From: Candidatus Bipolaricaulota bacterium
GTDB taxonomy: Bacteria > Bipolaricaulota > Bipolaricaulia > UBA7950 > UBA9294
Length of the DNA: 5,372 nucleotides
Reading direction: 5' to 3'
NCBI GenBank assembly: GCA_021129875.1
Contig: JAJOKK010000002.1
Span: forward strand, 1 to 5,372
Part shown: in pieces, positions 1 to 4,785 of the stretch
How positions within the stretch are numbered: position 1 is the first letter of the stretch
How the letters are laid out: every line of letters begins with the position of its first letter
Position numbers and translations under genes: made by a program
The notes under the pieces: generated by a model
Database searches by the model: none
What the model saw: the letters and a program-made list of their open reading frames with translations, nothing else
What the model was told of the DNA's origin: nothing

Positions 1-9
1 TTTCACCGT

Positions 10-55
10 CTCGGGGGGTGTAGTAGCCGATTGGGGACTTACTACACCCCCCGAG
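10..55. repeat. Perfect 16-bp inverted repeat (hairpin), 14-nt loop
   Basis: The left arm (10-25) and right arm (40-55) are exact reverse complements. Each arm starts or ends with CTCGGGGGG/CCCCCCGAG and is separated by a 14-nt loop. No T-run follows the stem on either strand: the plus strand continues CAGTAAAAATG and the minus strand ACGGTGAAA. It is therefore not a standard intrinsic terminator. It could be an extragenic palindromic repeat, the end of a mobile element, or an RNA structure ending a transcript that lies before the window. The inverted repeat is certain; its role is unknown. Confidence 0.75.
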
Positions 56-325
56 CAGTAAAAATGCTTGAACGAGGAGGTGGCCTCCCTGCCTGGCTGG
101 CAGACAGGCGTCCCTGCTCCGCAGCCGAGATTGAAGACGAGCAGGCTCTAAAGCTTCTGTCTCCCCACCCGAAACGACGACGAGCCATATTTCTCTGGAT
201 TCCCTTGTCGAGCGCACGCGGAACCGAAAAGAAACGGGTTCAGGATTTGCGAATAGCTCTGGCGGAAAAGAGGTGTGTAGCGCGTTATTCAATGTTTATC
301 TACAGACCGCTTCGGCGTGGCGTGT
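56..325. other. Intergenic stretch with no supported gene
   Basis: A reading frame stays open through 31-357, but it has no Shine-Dalgarno site before its TTG start or before the internal ATG at 64, and its translation matches no family I recognise. Small GC-rich palindromes occur at 76-88 (GGAGG/CCTCC) and 90-100 (CTGCC/GGCAG). I see no tRNA, no known RNA motif and no convincing minus-strand gene. Confidence 0.5.
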
Positions 326-355
326 TTGTAAAAAAGGGGTTCGGTGTGGTATGCT
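326..355 (+). promoter_or_regulatory. Possible sigma70-type promoter of the GYD gene
   Basis: TTGTAA (326-331) and TATGCT (350-355) are separated by 18 nt. Each box matches four of six consensus positions. The predicted transcription start, near 362, would leave a leader of about 25 nt before the GTG at 387. The match is modest and rests on position and spacing only. Confidence 0.35.
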
Positions 356-371
356 GATTCATTGAGCAGTG

Positions 372-383
372 AAGGGGGTGATC
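372..383 (+). promoter_or_regulatory. Strong ribosome binding site that sets the GYD gene start
   Basis: AAGGGGGTGATC differs by one base from the usual full complement of the 16S rRNA 3' tail (AAGGAGGTGATC). Its core ends 8 nt before the GTG at 387. An upstream in-frame GTG at 369 would put this site inside the gene, so 387 is preferred. Confidence 0.75.
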
Positions 384-386
384 TGT

Positions 387-671
387 GTGGCGACTTACAT
401 CCTTCTCAGCCGGTTGACCGATGAAGGGGCGGCAACGATCAAGGGAAACCCAGGGCGAATCAGCGAAGTAAATCAGGAGATCGAAGAACTCGGCGCTCAC
501 GTTGTCCACCAGTATGCAACTCTGGGGGCTTACGATTTTGTGAGCGTTGTAGAGGCGCCTGATCTTGCAGCGATCATGCGTATTTCCGTGGAGCTTGGTT
601 CGCGTGGGAGCGTGAAGATTCAGACCTTGTCAGCCCTTCTCGTCGACGAGTTCATCTCAAACCTGGAGTAG
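387..671 (+). CDS. GYD domain-containing protein
   Basis: This 94-residue protein begins MATYILLSRLTDEG, a typical opening for the GYD family (a small ferredoxin-like alpha/beta fold related to dimeric alpha-beta barrel proteins). The signature G-x-Y-D motif is at residues 47-51 (GAYDF), followed by a hydrophobic strand and the APDLAAIMRISVELGSRG helix region. Members are usually 90-110 residues and cytosolic, and their biochemical role is not established. The GTG start at 387 is chosen because a near-perfect Shine-Dalgarno sequence lies 8 nt before it and because the family normally begins at this Met-Ala-Thr-Tyr. A GTG at 369 would add six unlikely residues. There is no signal peptide or membrane segment. 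The gene seems to be its own transcription unit, with a weak promoter upstream and hairpins just after the stop. Family assignment is fairly secure; function is unknown. Confidence 0.85.
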   Translation: MATYILLSRLTDEGAATIKGNPGRISEVNQEIEELGAHVVHQYATLGAYDFVSVVEAPDLAAIMRISVELGSRGSVKIQTLSALLVDEFISNLE

Positions 672-737
672 GCGGGCATCTGCTATCCGCCAAGACGGTG
701 TTGTCTGTGAATCTGTACTTGCAGATGACACCGTCTT
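671..737 (+). terminator. Tandem hairpins after the GYD gene, possible terminator
   Basis: Two stem-loops abut each other. The first pairs GGCGG (671-675) with CCGCC (687-691). The second pairs 692-707 with 722-737 over 16 bp, including two G-T wobbles (AAGACGGTGT against ACACCGTCTT forms the perfect outer part), with a 14-nt loop. The trailing sequence CTAAGCTTCG has no proper T-run, so intrinsic termination is only plausible. The structure could instead protect the 3' end of the message or belong to a small RNA. Confidence 0.45.
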
Positions 738-796
738 CTAAGCTTCGTCGGCTCTGTTGCGTCCTGCTGGAATTAAGTTGCCAGTTTGCTCCAATT

Positions 797-846
797 GCAT
801 TCTCTCCTCCTCCCCCAGCAAGTCAGGGCCACCCAGAGGAGAATGC
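797..846. repeat. Inverted repeat GCATTCTC/GAGAATGC
   Basis: Eight perfectly complementary bases (797-804 and 839-846) enclose a pyrimidine-rich stretch and a CAGCAAGTCAGGG segment. CTC (807-809 area) and GAG (836-838) could extend the pairing past a short bulge. It lies between the GYD hairpins and the next inverted repeat at 849-900. Function is unknown. Confidence 0.4.
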
Positions 847-848
847 TT

Positions 849-900
849 GTGAAGAAATAAAAGACGATCAAAGACGAAAAGATCAATTTTACTTCTTCAC
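849..900. repeat. 14-bp inverted repeat flanking a 10-bp-period direct repeat
   Basis: GTGAAGAAATAAAA (849-862) and TTTTACTTCTTCAC (887-900) are complementary at 13 of 14 positions, with a mismatch at 857/892. AAAGACGA occurs twice, at 860-867 and 870-877, exactly one helical turn apart. The second copy and most of the first lie in the 24-nt spacer. The arrangement sits 35-86 nt before the ATG of the CN-hydrolase gene. It could be an operator, a 5'-leader hairpin, or a terminator-like element, since the sequence after it is T-rich (TTTCCAGTCTTTATTTT). Confidence 0.45.
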
Positions 901-920
901 TTTCCAGTCTTTATTTTACG

Positions 921-925
921 AGGAG
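921..925 (+). promoter_or_regulatory. Ribosome binding site of the CN-hydrolase gene
   Basis: AGGAG lies 9 nt before the ATG at 935. The frame is also open upstream to a TTG at 698, but that longer version has no ribosome binding site and its extra residues look nothing like a nitrilase. The ATG at 935 is therefore the real start. Confidence 0.65.
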
Positions 926-934
926 CAAAGAGTC

Positions 935-1753
935 ATGAAGACAGCATTTGCTGTGAATCGTATCCTTCCTGATCCTGACGCCAACCTGGCTGTGCTCTTG
1001 AGTATGGCGAATAAGGCCACTGATGCTGGTGCTGAACTAGGCCTCTTTCCAGAAGCTGCTCTGACCGGGCTGATCAACAATGACGATCCAGATCATGATT
1101 TACCGCTTGGACAAAGGATCCCAGGACCAGTCACGGACGTACTGTCGGATCTATCCCGGGACCGATCGCTATGGCTGTCCATCGGTCTTTTGGAGCGTGC
1201 CGGCGACAAGCTCTATGACACTGCCGTTCTCTTTACACCGGATGGAGATATCGGACTCAAATACCGGCAGATCCACCCTGGGTGGCATAGTCCCGATGCA
1301 GACCCGAACGTATACGATCATGGCTCAGCGGTTCCTACACTGGAAACACCGTTCGGAAGAATGGCATTCTTGATCTGTGGAGACCTCTTCCGACAAAATT
1401 ATCGACCGAGCTTGTGATCTTCGTATCGATTGGCTGCTATTTCCGTTCGCCAGAGACTTTGCTGACGGATCGCACAGCCAAGAACAGTGGGACAAGGACG
1501 AGAAACCCGAGTATATCCAACGGGTAAAGCTGGCCGGAGTGACCACGTTTATGACCAATTACCTGTCGGCAAGGGATTACCCGACGACAACTCCTTTGGC
1601 GGCGCGATGGTCGTATCCGGCGATGGAAATGTGGCGGCTCACTTCCCTCTCGGTCCGACAGGGATACTGCTTGCTGAGTTGCAAGCCCCCTTTTGTGGTG
1701 CTCCCCGGATTGATAGCGGAGAGCTGTGCGCCTATAATCATCCTACACAGAGA
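935..1753 (+). pseudogene. Carbon-nitrogen hydrolase (nitrilase superfamily), broken by two frameshifts
   Basis: The first frame (ATG 935 to TGA 1417) encodes the nitrilase core. The catalytic Glu40 is in FPEAALTG, Lys109 in LKYRQIH, and the nucleophile Cys148 in FLICGDL. Homology then leaves that frame near 1388-1395, consistent with one extra base or two lost. It continues in a second frame (DKIIDRACDLRIDWLLFPFARDF and on to FMTNYL) and near 1563-1568 returns to the original frame (GKGLPDDNSFGGAMVV, then GILLAELQAPFCG). The net shift is zero. The last frame has no stop before the tRNA gene and closes only at 1838-1840, so the natural C-terminus also appears lost or overprinted. Family members hydrolyse non-peptide C-N bonds in amides or nitriles; the substrate cannot be told here. 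As written, the product would be a 160-residue stub keeping all three catalytic residues but lacking the second half of the fold. Sequencing error at both sites is the main alternative to true decay. Confidence 0.8.
1710..1738 (+). promoter_or_regulatory. Near-consensus sigma70 promoter of the tRNA-Pro/dnaX operon
   Basis: TTGATA (1710-1715, five of six) and TATAAT (1733-1738, six of six) are separated by exactly 17 nt. A start about 7 nt downstream (near 1745) would leave a tRNA 5' leader of roughly 9 nt. The promoter lies inside the open 3' tail of the hydrolase pseudogene. It is the best promoter in the window and is well placed to drive the tRNA and the three genes behind it. Confidence 0.8.
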
Positions 1754-1830
1754 CGGGGAGTGGCGCAGCCTGGTAGCGCGCCTGCTTTGGGAGCAGGAAG
1801 TCGCTGGTTCAAATCCAGTCTCCCCGACCA
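1754..1830 (+). tRNA. tRNA-Pro (anticodon TGG), CCA encoded
   Basis: A complete 77-nt cloverleaf can be folded by hand. The acceptor arm CGGGGAG (1754-1760) pairs perfectly with CTCCCCG (1820-1826). The D-stem GCGC is at 1763-1766 and 1776-1779. The anticodon stem CCTGC/GCAGG (1781-1785 and 1793-1797) has loop TTTGGGA and anticodon TGG at 1788-1790. The T-arm is 1803-1819 with loop TTCAAAT. The discriminator base is A1827 and CCA is encoded at 1828-1830. The C1-G72 pair fits bacterial proline tRNA. It reads CCA and probably other proline codons by wobble. A consensus promoter lies 16 nt upstream and dnaX begins within 20 nt downstream, so the two are probably co-transcribed and separated by tRNA processing. 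Confidence 0.97.
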
Positions 1831-1835
1831 GGAAC

Positions 1836-1840
1836 GGTGA
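1836..1840 (+). promoter_or_regulatory. Probable ribosome binding site of dnaX
   Basis: GGTGA matches part of the anti-SD complement (AGGAGGTGA) and ends 8 nt before the GTG at 1849. The rival GTG at 1837 lies within this site and has only AGGA, 3 nt away, upstream of it. This favours 1849. The site sits between the tRNA CCA end and the gene, so it would remain on the dnaX message after the tRNA is cut out. Confidence 0.5.
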
Positions 1841-1848
1841 CCTGCAAA

Positions 1849-3450
1849 GTGACTGAAAAATTATACCATATTTCCCTTTATCGCCGCTTTAGACCGCAGT
1901 GCTTTTGCGATGTAGTCGGCCAAGACGAGGTAATTCGCACGCTGAAAAATGCCGTGGTCGCCGGTGAGGCCGCCCACGCCTACTTGTTCTCCGGGGAACG
2001 CGGGATCGGGAAGACGTCGATCGCCCGCATCCTTGCCCGCGCGGTCAACTGCCTCTCCCCCGAAGAGGGGGAGCCGTGCAATAAGTGTGTCGCCTGCAAA
2101 ACGATCCTTGCCAACAGGTCGCTCGACATCCTGGAGATCGACGGAGCGTCCAACCGGGGGATTGACAACATCCGGAGGCTGCGCGAGGAGGTTAACTTCG
2201 CTCCCACTGATCTGCGGATGAAGGTGTACATCATCGACGAGGTGCACATGCTGACCAACGAGGCGTTCAACGCGCTCTTGAAGACGTTGGAAGAACCTCC
2301 TTCTCATGCGGTCTTTATCTTTGCAACCACCGAGCCGCACAAGGTCCCCCGGACGATCGTCTCACGCTGTCAGGCGTTCGATTTCCGTAAGATAGGCGAG
2401 GAGACGATCGGTTCCCGCCTTGCGCAGATCGCTTGCGAGGTAGGGATCACGATCACCGCTGAGGCGTCAGCCCTGCTGGCGCGGAAGGCGAACGGGGGGA
2501 TGCGCGACGCAATCGTCATGCTCGAGCAGGCGATGAGCTATGCAGGTGAGGAGATCACACCTGAGATACTCCTTGATATGCTCGGCCTTGTCGGGCGTGA
2601 TGTGCACGAGAAATTCTTGCGGGCGATAGAAACTGGGGATCGTACGAGCGTTCTCGGGACGATCGACTCACTCGTCGAGAGGGGAAAGGATCTCGAGGTC
2701 TTTCTTGCTGACCTCGTCGGGATCGTGCGCGACCGGCTCGCTGCCGGGAGCGGCTCTGTAGAACGCGATATCCGCCTCTGCCGCGGACTTCTCGACGTCA
2801 AGCAGGACCTGTTCCGTTCCCTCGATCGGCGAATACTGCTCGAGATAGGTCTCCTCTCACTGATGGACGGGCTTAGCGGCCCTGTCTCCACCGCTTCGTC
2901 AGCGGTGGCGCGGGAGGACGGGCCGGCGGCTGGACCGCCTGTGGTTGAGCCGATCGCAACTCAGACAATTGCAGCTAAGCCGATCGCAGCCGAAGAGGGA
3001 TCGCTCCTTGCACCGGCGGCAGACCGGGTGGAGGAGAGGCCTCTCCCCCGGACAGAGGCTGCACCGCGTATACAACCGGACGCCGAACCAGCGGAGCAGA
3101 TCGGAGAGGAAGGTGGATTTCTGTCTGGCTGGAAGAAGATGCTGCAAGCGATCGAGCAGGAACGGATCGCCATCGCCGCCTTCCTCACCGAGGCAACACC
3201 GCACCTTGCCGGGGACAGGGTGACGATCGCCTTTCACCCGGAGCACACCTTTCACAAGGAGAGCCTGGAGAAACCAGGGAACACGCAGTACCTGGCGGGT
3301 ATGGTACACCGCCACTTGGGGGATCGATTCTACGTGGAGATCGAGCTGAGCGACGGTGTAAGCCGCAAACCCTCCCCGCAGGCGACCCTGCGGGAAAAGG
3401 CGGATCTCGTCTGCCAACTGTTCGATGGCACAATTATAAGGGAGGAATAA
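1849..3450 (+). CDS. dnaX: DNA polymerase III subunit gamma/tau (DnaX)
   Basis: DnaX is the ATPase of the clamp-loader complex, which places the sliding clamp on primed DNA and couples the replicative polymerases. The protein is 533 residues from GTG 1849 (537 from the alternative GTG 1837). It shows the N-terminal LYRRFRPQ.F.DVVGQ box (10-25), the Walker A loop GERGIGKTS (49-57), four zinc-ligand cysteines (68, 77, 80, 83), Walker B DEVH (130-133) and the SRC arginine-finger motif (172-174). An AAA+ lid and collar domain follow. An Ala/Pro/Glu-rich linker spans about 350-425, containing a repeated PIA motif. The C-terminal domain (from about GFLSGWKKML) resembles the tau-type tail. I see no A-rich slippery site like the one E. 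coli uses to make the short gamma form. It lies 18 nt after tRNA-Pro and its TAA overlaps the ybaB ATG by one base. Confidence 0.96.
   Translation: MTEKLYHISLYRRFRPQCFCDVVGQDEVIRTLKNAVVAGEAAHAYLFSGERGIGKTSIARILARAVNCLSPEEGEPCNKCVACKTILANRSLDILEIDGASNRGIDNIRRLREEVNFAPTDLRMKVYIIDEVHMLTNEAFNALLKTLEEPPSHAVFIFATTEPHKVPRTIVSRCQAFDFRKIGEETIGSRLAQIACEVGITITAEASALLARKANGGMRDAIVMLEQAMSYAGEEITPEILLDMLGLVGRDVHEKFLRAIETGDRTSVLGTIDSLVERGKDLEVFLADLVGIVRDRLAAGSGSVERDIRLCRGLLDVKQDLFRSLDRRILLEIGLLSLMDGLSGPVSTASSAVAREDGPAAGPPVVEPIATQTIAAKPIAAEEGSLLAPAADRVEERPLPRTEAAPRIQPDAEPAEQIGEEGGFLSGWKKMLQAIEQERIAIAAFLTEATPHLAGDRVTIAFHPEHTFHKESLEKPGNTQYLAGMVHRHLGDRFYVEIELSDGVSRKPSPQATLREKADLVCQLFDGTIIREE
3440..3447 (+). promoter_or_regulatory. 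Ribosome binding site of ybaB
   Basis: GGGAGGAA, within the last codons of dnaX, places a GGAGG core 4 nt before the ATG at 3450. The next in-frame ATG (3468) has no suitable site, so 3450 is the start. The spacing is a little short but fits a coupled overlapping start. Confidence 0.6.
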
Positions 3451-3770
3451 TGAAGGGATTGGGCAACATGGGCAATATAATGAAGCAAGCGAAAAAACTA
3501 CAGGAAGATCTCGAGAAGAAACAGATTGAGATCTCCGAGATGAAGGTCGAGGCAAGCTCCGGCGGGGGGATGGTCATGGCGACGGTGAACGGTCGCGGAG
3601 AGCTGCTCAATCTGGCAATTGAAAAGGAAGTCATCGATCCCGACGATGCCGAGATGCTTGTCGACCTTGTCATCGCCGCAGTACAGGAGGCTCAGAAGAA
3701 CGCGCAAGAGAGTTCTGCTGAACTCTTAGGGCCGCTCACCCAAGGAATTCCCGGAATGCCCGGACTGTGA
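3450..3770 (+). CDS. ybaB: YbaB/EbfC family nucleoid-associated protein
   Basis: This 106-residue protein opens MKGLGNMGNIMKQAKKLQEDLEKKQ, the charged N-terminal helix of the YbaB/EbfC family. The conserved core follows: VEASSGGGMVMATVNGRGEL (about 32-51) and then IDPDDAEMLVDLVIAAVQEAQKNAQE. It ends in a GIPGMPGL tail. Family members are small cytosolic homodimers that bind DNA with tweezer-like helices and act as nucleoid proteins, with some reported to influence gene expression. The gene is almost always between dnaX and recR, as here. It overlaps the dnaX stop by 1 nt (TAATG) and shares 4 nt (GTGA) with recR, so translation of the three is probably coupled. Length and motifs are ordinary for the family. 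Confidence 0.95.
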   Translation: MKGLGNMGNIMKQAKKLQEDLEKKQIEISEMKVEASSGGGMVMATVNGRGELLNLAIEKEVIDPDDAEMLVDLVIAAVQEAQKNAQESSAELLGPLTQGIPGMPGL

Positions 3771-4357
3771 TCGCGCCGCTGGAAGAGGTAATCGAGCAGC
3801 TGCGGGCGCTCCCTGGAATCGGACGTAAGAGCGCCGAGCGAGTCGTCTTTCACTTATTGAATAGCCCTGCGGCCGAGGTTGCGCGGCTCTCAGACGCGAT
3901 CGGCAGGATCAAGACGGAGGTCAAGCACTGTTCGCGCTGTCACAACTTTGCCGTCGGTGAGCTGTGCGACATCTGTGCGAACCCGAAGCGTGAGCAGGGG
4001 CTGATCTGTGTCGTCGGGCGTCCGTGGGAGATTCTGAAGATCGAGCGGACAGGCGCCTATCGCGGACTTTACCACGTCCTTGGCGGACTAGTCTCCCCTC
4101 TGGACGAGGTTGGGACCGCTGATCTTACGATCGGCTCACTCATCGAGCGGATCGAGCGAGAGGGGACGAAGGAGATCATCCTCGCCCTGGAGCCAAAACT
4201 CGAGGGCGAATTGACCGGGATGCACATCGTCTCGCTTGTCAAGCCTCTGGGAGTGAAGATCTCACAGATCGCGCAGGGCATCCCTGTCGGCCGCGACCTG
4301 GAATTTGCCGATGAGGTGACCCTGGGGCGCGCACTGCAAGGACGGATCGAGCTGTAG
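3767..4357 (+). CDS. recR: Recombination mediator protein RecR
   Basis: RecR works with RecO, and often RecF, to load RecA on single-stranded DNA at gaps and stalled forks. The 196-residue protein has the helix-hairpin-helix DNA-binding segment LPGIGRKSAERVVFHLL (15-31), a C4 zinc finger (Cys55, 58, 67, 70), a Toprim domain (about 79-170) and the C-terminal IPVGRDLEFADEVTLGRAL element. The usual VVE of the Toprim start is VVG here, so the conserved glutamate is Gly84, and the aspartate normally four residues later is Glu88. E93, the EGE segment and the C-terminal motifs remain. The start is GTG 3767, overlapping the ybaB stop (GTGA). There is no clear Shine-Dalgarno site before it, so it likely depends on translational coupling. 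Length is normal (about 200). Confidence 0.95.
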   Translation: MIAPLEEVIEQLRALPGIGRKSAERVVFHLLNSPAAEVARLSDAIGRIKTEVKHCSRCHNFAVGELCDICANPKREQGLICVVGRPWEILKIERTGAYRGLYHVLGGLVSPLDEVGTADLTIGSLIERIEREGTKEIILALEPKLEGELTGMHIVSLVKPLGVKISQIAQGIPVGRDLEFADEVTLGRALQGRIEL

Positions 4358-4379
4358 AGGCCCAAGCTCGGGTGGGCCT
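4358..4379 (+). terminator. Hairpin directly after the recR stop, weak terminator candidate
   Basis: AGGCCCA (4358-4364) and TGGGCCT (4373-4379) form a perfect 7-bp stem with an 8-nt loop, starting at the base after the TAG. No T-run follows (ATGGGGAATGG), so this is not a classic intrinsic terminator. It could stabilise the message end. It also overlaps the possible protein remnant that follows. Confidence 0.35.
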
Positions 4380-4509
4380 ATGGGGAATGGATTCACAGAG
4401 AGCACGGTGTAGAGCTTTGGGTTCGCCGTGGCATGGGTGTTTCCGGCCCGGATGACCTGGCAGAGCGTATCCCTCTCGCTGTTTTATCTCGCCAAGGCGA
4501 GCGATTCGG

Positions 4510-4530
4510 CCCGAGCCACTGGGCTTCGGG
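4510..4530. repeat. Short GC-rich hairpin
   Basis: CCCGAGCC (4510-4517) can pair with GGCTTCGGG (4522-4530) with one bulged T. A 6-bp palindrome CTCGCC/GGCGAG lies just upstream, near 4488-4501. Neither is followed by a T-run. Either could be a decayed or Rho-assisted transcript end after the operon, but no function can be shown. Confidence 0.3.
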
Positions 4531-4534
4531 GTGA

Positions 4535-4785
4535 TCTCTGATCTCTGATCTGTGGGGTATGAACACTGTCTTTGCGTTCAGCGGTATGACCGGGCTGGCT
4601 GGCAGCATCTTTGTCGTCTTATAGCTACGCCGCCGGCAGAGGGTTGCCGATCCCGCTGGTTCCGCCGTTACAGCCCGTGCCTAAGAGCGTTCAGCACTTC
4701 CATTGCGCACCCGATGATCTGTCGCGTCTCATTCTCCAGCAATAGTCCGTGAGTGTCAGTGTCCATCCGTGGTTCTTTCCTCCCG
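4535..4785. other. Unassigned stretch between recR and the IS630 remnant
   Basis: I see no gene, RNA or promoter that I can support here. A frame from a GTG at 4552 to 4752 gives a Cys/Arg/Ser-rich translation with no recognisable motif. A short ATG frame at 4560 ends after 21 codons. The only pattern is a heptamer TGATCTC repeated almost three times at 4532-4552. The stretch is probably debris left by insertion and decay. Confidence 0.45.

Larger units (their letters stand above)
4358..4534 (+). pseudogene. Possible C-terminal remnant of a metallophosphoesterase
   Basis: The frame that continues past the recR stop stays open for 58 codons to TGA 4532-4534. It includes HGVELWVRRGMGVSG followed by a segment ending RIPLAVLS. 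The pattern of a short strand, then R-G-x-G-x-S-G, then a hydrophobic strand resembles the C-terminus of calcineurin-like phosphoesterases of the YkuE type. There is no start codon with a ribosome binding site, and none of the metal-binding motifs of such enzymes is present. If the match is real, only the tail survives, and the rest was lost when recR came to lie upstream. The evidence is a single short motif recalled from the family, so chance similarity is possible. Confidence 0.3.

Noticed and set aside
31..357. 108-codon open frame on the plus strand before the GYD gene
   Set aside because: It has a TTG start within the hairpin, no ribosome binding site there or at the internal ATG 64, a very Arg-rich translation, and no family motif.
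1487..1840. Protein ending in GVAQPGSAPALGAGSRWFKSS
   Set aside because: That ending is the well-known artefact of translating a tRNA gene. Only its centre is genuine, as the third segment of the hydrolase.
1377..1856. Separate protein starting at the ATG at 1377
   Set aside because: The ATG overlaps the hydrolase catalytic Cys codon. Its useful part is the middle of the frameshifted hydrolase, and the rest is off-frame sequence plus a translated tRNA.
1849..3450. Programmed frameshift in dnaX making a short gamma form
   Set aside because: No A6-G type slippery heptamer with a downstream stem is visible in the gene.
2899..3555. 218-codon frame on the minus strand within dnaX/ybaB
   Set aside because: It is a shadow of dnaX and ybaB, both of which have clear family motifs; its Arg/Pro/Ser/Cys-rich translation is typical of antisense frames.
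4532..4552. TGATCTC repeated three times as a CRISPR or iteron array
   Set aside because: The units are only 7 bp with no spacers, and the third copy is imperfect. This is a simple slippage repeat.
4552..4752. 66-codon frame between recR and the IS remnant
   Set aside because: It has a GTG start without a ribosome binding site, a Cys/Arg/Ser-rich translation and no motif.
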